DNA of 64,000 nt from Pantoea sp. SoEX (lineage in GTDB: Bacteria > Pseudomonadota > Gammaproteobacteria > Enterobacterales > Enterobacteriaceae), in the NCBI RefSeq assembly GCF_009829945.1, contig NZ_SZZT01000002.1, positions 88,510 through 152,509 of the forward strand, given 5' to 3'. Shown here piece after piece: positions 35,199 through 45,732 of this stretch; position 1 is the first letter of the stretch; the number at the start of each line of letters is the position of its first letter. The position numbers and the translations under genes were made by a program. A model generated the notes under the pieces. That model was not told the DNA's origin. It ran no database searches and saw only the letters and a program-made list of their open reading frames with translations.

Positions 35199-35630
35199 GA
35201 TAATATTTCAAACCTTTGTTGGTGCCTCCTTATAATTATAAAAAACAAATTCATATTCAAAATTATTTTTTGTTTTTTAATAATATGAGATATATAAAAA
35301 ACAATATCGATCTCATAACAAATAATTTATAATAACAAGATATTGTATGAGTTTATTCAATAACTTTAATTACAGATTAAATCAGAACTAATTATATTTG
35401 AATTTTATTAAGAAAAAGTAATCATTATAAAAAGCTGAGTTCATTATTTATCATTGTAACACCTATTATTTTCATATAGATAAAATTTAATTTAAAACAA
35501 TTTTATTATTTTAATTATATTATATATATTCCTTATAAAATTTATTTTTTCATATTATATATTATATTGTATAAATTAATATAACTATACGACAATAGCT
35601 AGTAGCTAATATTTTATATCTTATAATATA
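35199..35630. other. Gene-free gap at the position of gluQ
   Basis: About 430 A/T-rich bases lie between pcnB and dksA, where E. coli has gluQ (yadB). No open frame of interest is seen. TTGTTTTTTA at 35270-35279 pairs with TAAAAAACAA at 35295-35304 (10-bp stem, 15-base loop); this is within what chance allows. An AAGGAGG sequence reading towards pcnB is at 35225-35231. Confidence 0.6.
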
Positions 35631-36086
35631 TTAATAAGCTCTTTGTTTTTCACGAATTTCTGCTATTGTTTTACAATCAATACATAAATCTGCAGTGGGT
35701 CTAGCTTCTAGACGACGAATACCTATTTCAATACCACAGGAATCGCAATAACCAAAATCGCCATCTTCTAATTTTTTTAATGTTTTTTCTATTTTTTTTA
35801 TTAACTTACGCTCTCTATCTCTAGTACGTAGTTCTAAGCTAAATTCTTCTTCTTGTGAAGCTCTATCTATAGGATCAGGAAAATTAGAGGCTTCATCTTG
35901 CATATTAATTAAACTACGATCAATTTCTTTTTGCGTGTCAGCTTGCCATACTTTTAAGATTTTACGAAAATGTTCTAATTGATCTTCGTTCATGTATTGT
36001 TCATTAGGTTTTTCTTGGTAACTTTTCACTCCAGCTATAGCAAGAATACTTAAAGATGATATTTTACGTTTTTTTTCTTCTTTCAT
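35631..36086 (-). CDS. dksA: RNA polymerase-binding transcription factor DksA
   Basis: The 151 residues equal E. coli DksA, which enters the RNA polymerase secondary channel and works with ppGpp. The coiled-coil core carries [20 protein letters not shown] near residue 71 with the tip Asp and Ala, and the zinc finger [25 protein letters not shown] near 114-138 has its four cysteines. A GGGGGA site precedes the ATG. Keeping DksA is notable in a genome that has discarded most regulators. Confidence 0.98.
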   Translation of the reverse strand: MKEEKKRKISSLSILAIAGVKSYQEKPNEQYMNEDQLEHFRKILKVWQADTQKEIDRSLINMQDEASNFPDPIDRASQEEEFSLELRTRDRERKLIKKIEKTLKKLEDGDFGYCDSCGIEIGIRRLEARPTADLCIDCKTIAEIREKQRAY

Positions 36087-36442
36087 ATTATTTCCCCCAA
36101 AAGAATAATAAAAACTAAATAATATAATTTAATATCAGTAATTAATTTTTTAAATTACTAATATATAAATAGTATTATCTACATAAAATTATTTTAAACT
36201 TAATTATAGTAGAAAGTACAAAATATATTTTATATTAAATAGTAAAGATATATGATACAGAAATTATTCTAAATAAAACATAAATGATTTATTAAATAAG
36301 AATTTATATGTACAATAAATCATATTAACTTATTATCAATTAATTTGTTGATTTAATGATAAAAAATGAGTTTATATTTTTCTTGAAATTAAGATAGATA
36401 AAATAGATTATTAAATTTACTTAATCATAATTAAAAAATAAG
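36087..36442. other. Gene-free gap between dksA and hemL
   Basis: About 355 A/T-rich bases. E. coli has sfsA, hrpB, mrcB and the fhu genes between dksA and hemL; I recognise no remnant. In particular the bifunctional peptidoglycan synthase gene mrcB is not here. Nothing else of note is seen apart from the dksA ribosome-binding site at the edge. Confidence 0.6.
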
Positions 36443-37729
36443 TTATAATCTAGAAAAGCAAATATCAGCAATATCTATAGTTTTTTGAATATCATTCATA
36501 GTATGAGCAAGAGATACAAAATTTGTTTCAAAAGGAGAAGGAGTAAAATATATTCCTTCTTTTAGCATCATATGAAAAAATGTTCTAAATAATTTAGTAT
36601 TACATCTTAAAACATCAGAATAACAAGTCACATTATTGTCCTTAGTAAATAATAATCCGAACATACTCCCGATATTATTAACTATTATTGGAATATTATT
36701 TTTTTTTGCTGCTAAACGTAAGCCAGATGATAAATAGCTAGTTAAATGATTTAACTTTTCATAGGTATTTGGTTTCTTAATTTGTTGTAAACAAGTATAT
36801 CCTGCTGCCATTACTAATGGATTTCCAGAAAACGTTCCAGCTTGATAGACTTTACCCATTGGTGCTAATTTATTCATTAATTCTTTTTTGCCACCAAAAG
36901 CACCGATAGGCATACCACCACCTATTATTTTACCTAAGCAAGTAATATCTGGATATATATCATAATACTGTTGAGCTCCTCCTAATGCAACTCTAAATCC
37001 AGTCATTACTTCATCCATAATGAGCAATGCATTAAATTCGTCACATAAGGTACGTAATCCTTGTAAAAACTTTTTTTTAGGTAAAACACAATTCATATTA
37101 CCAGCTACTGGTTCAACAATAATTGCAGCAATATCTGTAGGATAATTTTCAAAAATTTTGCGAACTGAATCTAAATCATTATACGCACAAACTATGGTAT
37201 TTCTTATAAAATCAAATGGAATTCCAGATGATATTATTGGATTATCATTATTAGCCAACTCATCATAAAAAGAATTTACTAATAAGTAATCAACATGACC
37301 ATGATAACAACCTATAAATTTAATAATTTTACTACGATTAGTATATCCTCTTGCTAAACGAATTGCACTCATTGTAGCTTCAGTTCCAGAATTAACCATA
37401 CGTAACATTTCTATACTTTTTACTAAACTACAAATTAATTGTGACATAAGAATTTCTATTTCTGTAGGAGTTCCAAAACTTAAACCATTTTTTAATGTTG
37501 AAATCGTTGCTTTACTAATCTTAGAATTATTATGACCTAATATCATAGATCCCCAAGAACCAACGTAATCTATATAGCATTTATTGTCTACATCATATAA
37601 ATAAGCACCTTGGGATTTATGAACAAAAAAGGGAGTTCCTCCTACATGCTTAAAAGATCTTGCTGGAGAATTTACTCCACCTGGAATATAATTGTTTGCA
37701 ATAGAAAATAATTTTTTAGAATTTTTCAT
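36443..37729 (-). CDS. hemL: Glutamate-1-semialdehyde 2,1-aminomutase
   Basis: The 428-residue PLP enzyme (E. coli 426) forms 5-aminolevulinate for haem and sirohaem. [13 protein letters not shown] near residue 13, [15 protein letters not shown] near 115, [14 protein letters not shown] near 235 and the PLP-lysine motif [17 protein letters not shown] near 265 are conserved. It stands alone on the minus strand. Its presence implies that part or all of tetrapyrrole synthesis has been kept. Confidence 0.97.
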   Translation of the reverse strand: MKNSKKLFSIANNYIPGGVNSPARSFKHVGGTPFFVHKSQGAYLYDVDNKCYIDYVGSWGSMILGHNNSKISKATISTLKNGLSFGTPTEIEILMSQLICSLVKSIEMLRMVNSGTEATMSAIRLARGYTNRSKIIKFIGCYHGHVDYLLVNSFYDELANNDNPIISSGIPFDFIRNTIVCAYNDLDSVRKIFENYPTDIAAIIVEPVAGNMNCVLPKKKFLQGLRTLCDEFNALLIMDEVMTGFRVALGGAQQYYDIYPDITCLGKIIGGGMPIGAFGGKKELMNKLAPMGKVYQAGTFSGNPLVMAAGYTCLQQIKKPNTYEKLNHLTSYLSSGLRLAAKKNNIPIIVNNIGSMFGLLFTKDNNVTCYSDVLRCNTKLFRTFFHMMLKEGIYFTPSPFETNFVSLAHTMNDIQKTIDIADICFSRL

Positions 37730-37906
37730 TGTAATTAAAATAAATTTATCTTTAAAAATGATGTTATTTTATATCAAATATTATTTTACATATATATAAT
37801 ATAGAGAAAGATTAGATAATGAATTATTCATATTCAATTATAAAATTATATATTAATATGTTAATTTATTAAACTTTATTGAATATATTTTAATTGGAAT
37901 TAAAAA

Positions 37907-38251
37907 ATGAATAAAAAATCATTAATGCCATTAAAATTTACTGATGCAGCTATTAATAAAATTAATTTTCTAATTAATAATAAAAAAAATAAATCATTAA
38001 AATTGCGTATATATATATCAGGTGGAGGATGTAGTGGATTTCAATACGGGTTTAAATTAGATGAACAAGAAAATGAAGAAGATATAATTTTTAAAAATCA
38101 AGGTATAATGCTAATTATTGATCCTATAAGTATTCAATATCTTAATGGTAGCTCTATAGATTATAGAGAGAATCTAGAAGGTTCGCGTTTTATAGTAATA
38201 AATCCTAATGCTAAAACAACATGTAGTTGTGGCTCTTCATTTGGAATATAA
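37907..38251 (+). CDS. erpA: Iron-sulfur cluster insertion protein ErpA
   Basis: The 114 residues equal E. coli ErpA, an A-type carrier that delivers [4Fe-4S] clusters, for example to the isoprenoid enzymes IspG and IspH. The three cluster cysteines are seen in [12 protein letters not shown] near residue 42 and TCSCGSSF near 106-108. It is divergent from hemL and convergent with mtnN. LeuC/LeuD in this window would be a client of the same cluster machinery. Confidence 0.97.
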   Translation: MNKKSLMPLKFTDAAINKINFLINNKKNKSLKLRIYISGGGCSGFQYGFKLDEQENEEDIIFKNQGIMLIIDPISIQYLNGSSIDYRENLEGSRFIVINPNAKTTCSCGSSFGI

Positions 38252-38341
38252 TAAAATATCATTATTTTTATATAAAATAAGGTGTTATTATATCGGTAAC
38301 TTTAAATTTTACTTGATTATCAATGAGTTATTGGATATATT

Positions 38342-39037
38342 CTATAACTGAAAATTTTTTAAAAAATGATCAATTACTATACAACATTTTCTAGAACTAC
38401 TAATTAAATGTTTTCTAAAATTTACACGTGATTTTTTATCTGCAAAATCAGTAATAGAACGTATTATTGTAAAAGGTATTTGAAAATTATAACAAACAAC
38501 AGCAATAGCTGTAGCTTCCATTTCCACAGCAATTGCCTGAGGAAAATTTTCGCGAATTTTCATTAAGTATTTTATATTATTAACAAATATATCACCACTA
38601 ACGATTAATCCCCTTTTAGCATTAAAATTTAATTTCTTAATACAACTTTCCATTTGAATAACTAATTTATTATCAGGAAAAAAATTTCTAGGGTAACCAC
38701 AGATTTGTCCTACATCATAACCGAAAGCAGTCATATCAACATCGTGATAACAAACTTGATTAGCTATTACAATATCTCCTATTTCCAAATCTAAAGAAAT
38801 ACCAGCCGCTGTACCTATATTAATTATTATATCAGGTTTATATAAATTAATTAATGTTGTAGTATTAATTGAAGCTAAAGTTTTACTGACTCCAGATTCT
38901 AGAAGTATTACTTTAATATTTCTTAATAATCCTACATAAATTTTACATCTTCCTACTAAAAACAATTTGCATTTATCCATCATATTACGCACAAAATCAA
39001 TTTCTTCTTGCATTGCTCCTATTATTCCTATTTTCAT
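38342..39037 (-). CDS. mtnN: 5'-methylthioadenosine / S-adenosylhomocysteine nucleosidase
   Basis: The 231-residue nucleosidase (E. coli 232, also called pfs or mtn) splits methylthioadenosine and S-adenosylhomocysteine. IGIIGAMQEEIDFV at the N-terminus, INIGTAAGI near residue 75, AVEMEATAIAVVC near 170 and the catalytic RSITDFAD near 193 are intact. It is divergent from degP; dgt, between them in E. coli, is missing. Confidence 0.96.
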   Translation of the reverse strand: MKIGIIGAMQEEIDFVRNMMDKCKLFLVGRCKIYVGLLRNIKVILLESGVSKTLASINTTTLINLYKPDIIINIGTAAGISLDLEIGDIVIANQVCYHDVDMTAFGYDVGQICGYPRNFFPDNKLVIQMESCIKKLNFNAKRGLIVSGDIFVNNIKYLMKIRENFPQAIAVEMEATAIAVVCYNFQIPFTIIRSITDFADKKSRVNFRKHLISSSRKCCIVIDHFLKNFQL

Positions 39038-39465
39038 AAATAATCTCTTTCTAAGATTTTTTAAAAATTAGATTAAATAAAATATTTTTTGATTAAAACA
39101 TTTTTATAAGTTTGCAATAATGAAATTCATTTTTCTATTTTACTAAATTATACAGTATCCGAAATTAGTTCTTTTAATAAAAATATTATTGCTAATATAA
39201 TATTTTTAGTGTTTTAATATAATTAAAACATTCATTTATTATAAAATATAATAAAATAACGTTATACACTTTTATTTAATTAAGTTAATTAACTATCAAT
39301 TATGTCATATGACATATAATATATTGTCACTTTATTTAGTATTAGTATCATTATTAAAACGATTAACAAAATAAGATAATTAATAATATTACTTAAAAAA
39401 ATTTTATATTTTCATGTTTATTAATTTAGTAGTATAAACTTTAACTCACAAGAGATCATTAATAA
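39038..39465. other. Gene-free divergent mtnN / degP region with two adjacent hairpins
   Basis: About 430 A/T-rich bases replace the E. coli dgt position. Two stem-loops are one base apart: 39178-39208 (12-bp arms, 7-base loop) and 39210-39230 (9-bp arms, 3-base loop). A perfect 16-bp palindrome containing GTCATATGAC lies at 39301-39316. No sigma-E promoter consensus is visible ahead of degP. Each repeat alone is compatible with chance in this composition. Confidence 0.6.
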
Positions 39466-40887
39466 ATGAAAAAAATATTGTTAATATTTTGGGCATTTAA
39501 CTTTATTATATTAATTAATAATTTTATAGGTATTGATAAAGCTGAAGCTAATTATAATCAAAAATATTTTAGTTTATCGCCAATACTAAAAAAAACCATG
39601 CCTGCAGTAGTTAGCATCATTGCAGAAGGAAATTTTAATCTTACAAAACATTATGTAGTGAAATTCAATAATAAGCAACATTCTTATGATAGCAAATCAT
39701 ATTACTTTAATAAAACTAATTCAAAATATTTATTAAAAATGCAAAACGATGAACACAATGATAGTGAATTCTTTAAGATTTTAGGATCAGGAGTAATAAT
39801 TAATGCTGAAAAAGGTTATATAGTAACTAATAATCATGTAGTAAATGATGCTGCTAAAATTGAAGTTAGGTTAAGTGATAATAGGCGCTATTACGCAAAA
39901 TTAATTGGTCAAGATATTCAATCAGATATTGCTTTACTTCAATTAAAAAATGTGAAACATTTAAGTGTCATGCAACTAGCCAATTCTGATAGATTAAATA
40001 TAGGAGATTATACAATAGCAATAGGTAACCCATATGGTATTGGAGAATCGGCAAGTTACGGAATCATATCTGGACTTGGACGTACGGGATTTAATGATTA
40101 TTATAACTATCAAAATTTTATTCAAACAGATGCAGCCATTAATCATGGTAATTCTGGAGGCGCTTTAGTAAACTTAAAAGGTGAATTAATTGGTATAAAT
40201 ACTGCAATTTTTACTCCTGATGGCAGTAATACTAGAATAGGATTTGCAATTCCCAGTAATGTAGTTAAAGTAATAACAAATCAAATAATAAATGATGGAC
40301 AAGTAAAACATATTACATTAGGTGTGTTAGGTTCTTCAGTTGATCTAAAAATGATAGAAGATCTGAATCTTAATACTAAATTTGGTATTTTTATTAACCG
40401 CATTATACCTAATTCAGTTGCTGCTAAATATGGTATGCAATTAGGTGATGTAATTACGTTGATTAATAATAAACCAATTGATAGTCTATCTTCTATTAAT
40501 AATATTATTGGTTTTTTACCTATTGGAACTACAATAAAGTTACATTTATTAAGAGATAGAAAATTTATTGATTTATTAGTTAAGTTAGATAAAGTGGATT
40601 TAATTATACTAGATTCTGCAATTATTTCTGACGCAATAGAAGGCGCTGGATTAACTAACGGAGATTCTTATAATAATAGAGGAGTATATATAGATAGTGT
40701 TATACCAGGAAGTGCAGCAGCAAATATTGGATTACAAAATGGTGATATAATATCAAGTGTAAATCATAAAACCATTATGAATTTAGGAGATTTACGGAGA
40801 ATTTTAGAAAAAAAATATTCATTTTTAGCTTTTAATATACAAAGAAATAAAAGAAAAATATATTTATTTCTTAATGCAATTAATTAG
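39466..40887 (+). CDS. degP: Periplasmic serine protease / chaperone DegP (HtrA family)
   Basis: The 473-residue protein (E. coli 474) begins with a hydrophobic signal sequence, probably cleaved after AEA near residue 28. The trypsin-like domain shows the catalytic triad in TNNHVVNDA (His), SDIALLQLK (Asp) and NHGNSGGALVN (Ser, near residue 230). Two PDZ domains follow at about 280-370 and 390-470. It degrades or refolds misfolded envelope proteins. It could be the paralogue DegQ, but position next to mtnN and dapD argues for degP. It works beside bamA, skp and rseP, also in this window. Confidence 0.95.
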   Translation: MKKILLIFWAFNFIILINNFIGIDKAEANYNQKYFSLSPILKKTMPAVVSIIAEGNFNLTKHYVVKFNNKQHSYDSKSYYFNKTNSKYLLKMQNDEHNDSEFFKILGSGVIINAEKGYIVTNNHVVNDAAKIEVRLSDNRRYYAKLIGQDIQSDIALLQLKNVKHLSVMQLANSDRLNIGDYTIAIGNPYGIGESASYGIISGLGRTGFNDYYNYQNFIQTDAAINHGNSGGALVNLKGELIGINTAIFTPDGSNTRIGFAIPSNVVKVITNQIINDGQVKHITLGVLGSSVDLKMIEDLNLNTKFGIFINRIIPNSVAAKYGMQLGDVITLINNKPIDSLSSINNIIGFLPIGTTIKLHLLRDRKFIDLLVKLDKVDLIILDSAIISDAIEGAGLTNGDSYNNRGVYIDSVIPGSAAANIGLQNGDIISSVNHKTIMNLGDLRRILEKKYSFLAFNIQRNKRKIYLFLNAIN

Positions 40888-40900
40888 CTACATTAATCTA

Positions 40901-40932
40901 ATACCAGGTATGATCATACTTTTACCTGGTAT
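40901..40932. terminator. Possible bidirectional terminator hairpin between degP and dapD
   Basis: ATACCAGGTA (40901-40910) is the perfect reverse complement of TACCTGGTAT (40923-40932), with a 12-base loop. It lies between the convergent ends of degP and dapD, and contains G and C where the surroundings have almost none. Neither side has a clean T run, so it is not a classical Rho-independent terminator; it may end transcription weakly or protect 3' ends. Confidence 0.5.
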
Positions 40933-40996
40933 GAAAAATACAAAATATAATATGTTATTATTACATAATAAAACATTATTTATTTAAAAATAAATA

Positions 40997-41818
40997 TCAA
41001 ATATTACGTAATATTTCGTTTATACTGACTTTTGCACGGGTTGTATAATCTACTTGTTTGACTATTATAGCACAATATAAACTGTAATTATTATTTTTAG
41101 ATGGCAAACTTCCAGAAACCACTACAGAACCAGACGGTATACGACCGTAACTTATTTCTTCAGTATTTCTATTATAAATTTTAGTACTTTGACCTATATA
41201 GACACCCATGGATATTACTGAACCTTCTTCTACAATAACACCTTCCACAATTTCAGAACGTGCTCCAATGAAACAATTATCTTCTATTATAGTAGGATTT
41301 GATTGTAGTGGTTCTAATACCCCTCCTATTCCTACTCCTCCTGAAATATGAACATTCTTACCTATTTGTGCGCAAGAACCAATAGTAGCCCAAGTATCAA
41401 TCATAGAACCAGTATCAACAAAAGCACCTATGTTTATATAAGAAGGCATTATTACAGTATTTTTTTCTATATAAGTTCCTTTTCTTACAGATGCCGGTGG
41501 TACGACTCTTATACCTTTTTTATGGAAATCTAAAGCATTCCAATTAAAAAATTTCATATTTATTTTATCAAAATAATTTGTTTCAGCACCGTAAATTAAA
41601 CTACTATTAGTTATTTGAAAAAAAAGCAAGATAGCTTTTTTAATCCATTGGTGAGTAATCCATTTACCATTTTTTTTTTCAGCAATCCGCAATGTTCCAT
41701 CATCCAGTAAACATATAGTTTGATTAATAGCGTTTTTTACTTCTTTTTCTACTGTTTTTACAGTTAGATTATTTTTTTTTTCAAAAGCATATTCAATAAT
41801 ATTTCTTAAGTTTTGCAT
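40997..41818 (-). CDS. dapD: Tetrahydrodipicolinate N-succinyltransferase
   Basis: The 273-residue enzyme (E. coli 274) succinylates tetrahydrodipicolinate in the lysine and diaminopimelate pathway, so it supplies the MurE substrate. The left-handed beta-helix of hexapeptide repeats spans about residues 105-215 ([31 protein letters not shown]). Two runs of ten A residues lie in the N-terminal coding region (T runs at 41670-41679 and 41772-41781 on the plus strand); both keep the frame. glnD, upstream of dapD in E. coli, is missing. Confidence 0.97.
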   Translation of the reverse strand: MQNLRNIIEYAFEKKNNLTVKTVEKEVKNAINQTICLLDDGTLRIAEKKNGKWITHQWIKKAILLFFQITNSSLIYGAETNYFDKINMKFFNWNALDFHKKGIRVVPPASVRKGTYIEKNTVIMPSYINIGAFVDTGSMIDTWATIGSCAQIGKNVHISGGVGIGGVLEPLQSNPTIIEDNCFIGARSEIVEGVIVEEGSVISMGVYIGQSTKIYNRNTEEISYGRIPSGSVVVSGSLPSKNNNYSLYCAIIVKQVDYTTRAKVSINEILRNI

Positions 41819-41976
41819 GTATCTTCCATTTTACAATCTTTTTGAATAGGTTATGTTATCTAAAATAATTTTATAAATTAAATTTAATATTTATAAATAT
41901 AATAAAATATTTGTTAAATAACCATATCTACAATTATAACTATTTACACTATAAAACAACATGATTTAAAAATGAA

Positions 41977-42768
41977 TTAATTATTAATTAATAAAGATGG
42001 AATTAATTCTTCTTTACGCAATGTTAAAATTTCACATCCACTATTAGTGACTAAAACTGTATGTTCATATTGTGCTGATAAACTTTGATCATTAGTTTTT
42101 ACTGTCCATCCGTCAATCATAGTATGAACATTATGATTACCAATATTAACCATAGGTTCAATAGTAAAAATCATATCTTTTTTCATAATAGTTTTATTAT
42201 CTTTTACTCTATAGTGAAGAATCTGTGGTTCTTCATGAAAATTCTTTCCTATTCCGTGTCCACAATAATCACGTACAATAGATAAACCATGAGATTCTAC
42301 ATATTTTTGAATAACGTGACCAATTTTATTTATATTAACTCCCGGCTTAACAATATTTAATGCTAAATAAAGGCTTTCTTGAGTAATTTTACATAAATTT
42401 TTCCCTGCAACAGTTGGTTCTCCAACCATAAACATTTTAGAAGTATCTCCATAATATAAATCTTTAATAACCGTTACATCAATATTAACAATATCTCCGT
42501 CTTTTAATATTTGATTATCATTAGGAATACCATGACATACTATCTCATTTACAGATATACATACAGATTTAGGAAATCCTTTATATCCTAAACAAGCAGG
42601 AATAACATTTTGTTGGTAAACCATATATTCATGACATATTTCGTCTAATTTTCCTGTTGTTATACCAGGTATGATATATTGCTCAATCATTTCTAATACT
42701 TCAGCAGCTAAATGACAAGCAATACGTATTTTTTCAATTTCCAATTTATTTTTTAAATGGATAGACAT
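41977..42768 (-). CDS. map: Methionine aminopeptidase
   Basis: The 263-residue type I enzyme (E. coli 264) removes the initiator methionine. The metal ligands are visible in NIDVTVIKDLYYGDTS near residue 95 (two Asp), GHGIGKNFHEEP near 170 (His), FTIEPM near 202 and YEHTVLVT near 233 (two Glu). It is divergent from rpsB, as in E. coli. Confidence 0.98.
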   Translation of the reverse strand: MSIHLKNKLEIEKIRIACHLAAEVLEMIEQYIIPGITTGKLDEICHEYMVYQQNVIPACLGYKGFPKSVCISVNEIVCHGIPNDNQILKDGDIVNIDVTVIKDLYYGDTSKMFMVGEPTVAGKNLCKITQESLYLALNIVKPGVNINKIGHVIQKYVESHGLSIVRDYCGHGIGKNFHEEPQILHYRVKDNKTIMKKDMIFTIEPMVNIGNHNVHTMIDGWTVKTNDQSLSAQYEHTVLVTNSGCEILTLRKEELIPSLLINN

Positions 42769-43095
42769 TATATTAATTCCAAAATTATAAGATTTTATCT
42801 AACATTAATAATGTTTTTATGTTAACATTCATATGTTAAATGAATGCATATGATTATACAAACGTACATTTAATTTATACATAGTTTATATTTATTTGGT
42901 CTGTATATTTAATTATTCTATAAAATATACTTAAAGATAATATGTTACTATTGAGTTAGTGTTATTAAATAATCAAATATTATTATAAATAAACAATTAT
43001 CAAAATTAATAACTGTATGTCATAAAAAATGATTTATATAAAATAATACATACTTATAACATGCAGATATAACTATAATAGATTAAGAGGTATTA
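42769..43095. other. Divergent map / rpsB intergenic region
   Basis: About 325 A/T-rich bases that must contain the rpsB-tsf promoter and the rpsB leader. E. coli carries the small RNA tff (t44) and an S2-binding leader here; I cannot recognise either. Several 7-bp inverted repeats, such as CATTCAT/ATGAATG around 42827-42847, are present without clear meaning. Confidence 0.55.
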
Positions 43096-43812
43096 ATGGC
43101 AATTATTTCTATGCGTAATATGCTTAAAGCTGGTGTACATTTTGGACATCAAACTCGTTATTGGAATCCAAAAATGAAACCTTTCATATACGGTTCACGT
43201 AATAAAATTCATATTATTAATCTTGAAAAAACCGTACCAATGTTCAATAAAGCCATTATTGAATTAGGCAAAATTTCCTCTCGTAAAGGTAAAATTTTAT
43301 TTGTAGGAACTAAACGAGCTGCTAGTAAAGCAATAAAAGAATCTGCATTACAATGTGACCAATTTTTTGTGAATAATCATTGGTTAGGCGGTATGTTAAC
43401 GAATTGGAAAACTGTTCGTCAATCTATTAAGCGTTTAAAAGAACTTGAAATGCAGTCTCAAGATGGTACTCTTAATAAACTTACTAAAAAAGAAGCTTTG
43501 CTTCGTAGACGTAAATTATCTAAGTTAGAAAATAGTCTAGGTGGTATAAAAGATATGGGTGGGTTACCTGATGCTCTATTTGTAATTGATGCTGATAAGG
43601 AAAATATCGCTATTAAAGAAGCAAATAATATGGGTATACCGGTATTTGCTGTAGTAGATACAAATTCTGATCCAGATGGTATTGATTTTGTTATTCCTGG
43701 TAATGATGATGCAATGCGTGCAGTTAATTTATATCTCGGTATTTTAGTAAATTCAATAAATGAAAGTCGCTCTCAAGATCATCATGATTTTCATATAAAA
43801 GACAATATTTAA
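43096..43812 (+). CDS. rpsB: 30S ribosomal protein S2
   Basis: The 238-residue protein (E. coli 241) begins [23 protein letters not shown] after a short leader and has the S2 signatures [11 protein letters not shown] near residue 65, [13 protein letters not shown] near 99 and [15 protein letters not shown] near 165. The C-terminal tail is a few residues shorter. An AAGAGG site precedes the ATG. It is followed by tsf, as in almost all bacteria. Confidence 0.98.
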   Translation: MAIISMRNMLKAGVHFGHQTRYWNPKMKPFIYGSRNKIHIINLEKTVPMFNKAIIELGKISSRKGKILFVGTKRAASKAIKESALQCDQFFVNNHWLGGMLTNWKTVRQSIKRLKELEMQSQDGTLNKLTKKEALLRRRKLSKLENSLGGIKDMGGLPDALFVIDADKENIAIKEANNMGIPVFAVVDTNSDPDGIDFVIPGNDDAMRAVNLYLGILVNSINESRSQDHHDFHIKDNI

Positions 43813-43927
43813 TGGAATTATTATAGTGCCTTATAAAATTCATGCTGTAATTTAATAAGATTAAAATAAGTAAATTTTATTATTTTAATAACAAATAATT
43901 TATAAAAGTATTAACTAAGGATTTAAA

Positions 43928-44761
43928 ATGGCTGACATTAGTGTTGCATTAATCAAAAAACTGCGTGAATATACTGGTGCAGGCATAATGGAGTGTAAAA
44001 AAACGTTAATTGAAGTAAATGGTGATATAAACTTAGCTATAGAACATATGCGTAAATCCAGTGCTATTAAAGCATTAAAAAAGGTAAATAACGTTGCAAT
44101 TAATGGTATTATCAGAGTTAAAATATTTAATAATTATGGCATCATTTTAGAGTTGAATTGTGAAACTGATTTCGTAACAAAAAATAATTGTTTCGTAAAT
44201 TTTGCTGATAAGTTAATAAATAGAATAAGTTTAGATCCCGCAATTGATCTTGTTTCTCTTAAAAAACAATTTGAACAAGAAAGAGTTTCTTTAGTATCTA
44301 AGATAGGTGAAAATATTCAAATAAACCGATTAGGTATATTGGAAGGAGAAAAACTTGGTATGTATATGCATAGAGATCGTATCGGCGTATTAGTATCAGG
44401 TATAAATATAAATGAAATATTAATTAGAAAAATAGCTATGCATATTGCAGCAAGTCAACCTGTATTTGTTAAACCAGAAGATATACCTAATAATATTCTT
44501 GAAAAAGAACGTGAAATTCAAATGGCTATTGCAATAAAATCTACTAAATCAAAAAAAATTGCAGAGAAAATAATAGAGGGCCGTATGAGAAAATTTGAGA
44601 ATGATATATCTTTAACTGGACAAACTTTCGTCATGGATTCAAATAAAACTGTTAATGAAATTTTGCAAGAACAGAATGCTAGGATAATTGAATTTATACG
44701 TTTTGAAGTTGGTGAAAAATCAGAACAAGATAAGTTCATATTGAAATTAAGGAATAAATAA
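43928..44761 (+). CDS. tsf: Elongation factor Ts
   Basis: The 277-residue guanine-nucleotide exchange factor for EF-Tu (E. coli 283) has the N-terminal LVKKLRE-type helix (LIKKLREYTGAGIMECKKTL) and the core ELNCETDFVTKNNCF motif near residue 78 that contacts EF-Tu, with HIAASQPVFV near 175. It follows rpsB by 115 bases and is followed by a clear terminator. Confidence 0.97.
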   Translation: MADISVALIKKLREYTGAGIMECKKTLIEVNGDINLAIEHMRKSSAIKALKKVNNVAINGIIRVKIFNNYGIILELNCETDFVTKNNCFVNFADKLINRISLDPAIDLVSLKKQFEQERVSLVSKIGENIQINRLGILEGEKLGMYMHRDRIGVLVSGININEILIRKIAMHIAASQPVFVKPEDIPNNILEKEREIQMAIAIKSTKSKKIAEKIIEGRMRKFENDISLTGQTFVMDSNKTVNEILQEQNARIIEFIRFEVGEKSEQDKFILKLRNK

Positions 44762-44774
44762 TTTTATTCTTTTT

Positions 44775-44801
44775 AAAAACCGCATTTAAAGCGGTTTTTT
44801 T
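44775..44801 (+). terminator. Rho-independent terminator after tsf
   Basis: A perfect 9-bp stem, AAAAACCGC (44775-44783) with GCGGTTTTT (44791-44799), a 7-base loop and a run of seven T from 44795 to 44801. It is 13 bases after the tsf stop and separates rpsB-tsf from pyrH. This is the only textbook terminator I see in the window. Confidence 0.9.
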
Positions 44802-44921
44802 CCGATATAAGCAATAAATCGCATTGTTTTTGTTATATTTTGATAAAATAATCATAACAGACATAGACAATCGACCAGATTTTATATTTCCTTTATATAA
44901 TTTTCTCAGGGATAATTTACT

Positions 44922-45647
44922 ATGATAAATAACAACAATATTGTTTATCAACGTGTTCTTCTGAAGTTAAGTGGTGAGGCATTACAAGGAAATGAAAGTT
45001 TTGGTATTGATGCAAGTTTTCTTGATCTTGTAGCACAAGAAATAAAAGAACTAGTTAAATTAGGAGTACAAGTTGCAATAGTTATTGGCGGAGGTAATTT
45101 ATTTCGCGGTAAAGGTCTTTCTAAAGTAGGAATGAATAGAGTAGTAGGTGATCATATGGGTATGTTGGCAACTGTAATGAATGGTTTAGCGCTTCGTGAT
45201 TCTTTACATCGAGCTTATATAAATGCTTGTTTAATGTCAGCAATTCCATTAACCGGAGTTTGTGATGATTATAATTGGTCAAAAGCTATTGACCTTTTAC
45301 GAAAAAACCATGTTGTAATATTTTCTGCTGGTATTGGCAATCCTTTTTTTACTACTGATTCTGCAGCTTGTTTACGTGGAATTGAAATTGAAGCAAATGT
45401 AGTATTGAAAGCTACTAAGGTAGATGGCGTATACTCATCTGATCCTACTCATAATGTCAATGCTATATTATATGAACAAGTAACATACTCTCAGGTATTA
45501 AATCAAGAATTAAAAATAATGGATCTAACTGCATTTACATTAGCTCGTGCTCATAATTTGCCGATTCATGTTTTTAACATAAATAAACGTGGTGCACTAC
45601 GTTGTATAGTTATAGGAAAAAAAGAAGGAACTATAATTAAAAATTAA
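44922..45647 (+). CDS. pyrH: UMP kinase
   Basis: The 241 residues equal E. coli PyrH, the hexameric UMP kinase of the amino-acid-kinase fold. [13 protein letters not shown] near residue 11, [10 protein letters not shown] near 53, [14 protein letters not shown] near 77 and [14 protein letters not shown] near 140 are conserved. It begins the run pyrH-frr-dxr-uppS-cdsA-rseP-bamA. Confidence 0.98.
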   Translation: MINNNNIVYQRVLLKLSGEALQGNESFGIDASFLDLVAQEIKELVKLGVQVAIVIGGGNLFRGKGLSKVGMNRVVGDHMGMLATVMNGLALRDSLHRAYINACLMSAIPLTGVCDDYNWSKAIDLLRKNHVVIFSAGIGNPFFTTDSAACLRGIEIEANVVLKATKVDGVYSSDPTHNVNAILYEQVTYSQVLNQELKIMDLTAFTLARAHNLPIHVFNINKRGALRCIVIGKKEGTIIKN

Positions 45648-45732
45648 TATTAATAAAAAAATAAGAATCAACTTAACAAAATTTATCAGTTATTTAAAAC
45701 ATTAATTAATATAGATACAAGGGTTTTGTAAA

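Noticed and set aside
39301..39316. Palindrome as a firm operator call
   Set aside because: Perfect 16-bp palindromes are expected several times in 64 kb of this composition; kept only as part of a weak finding.
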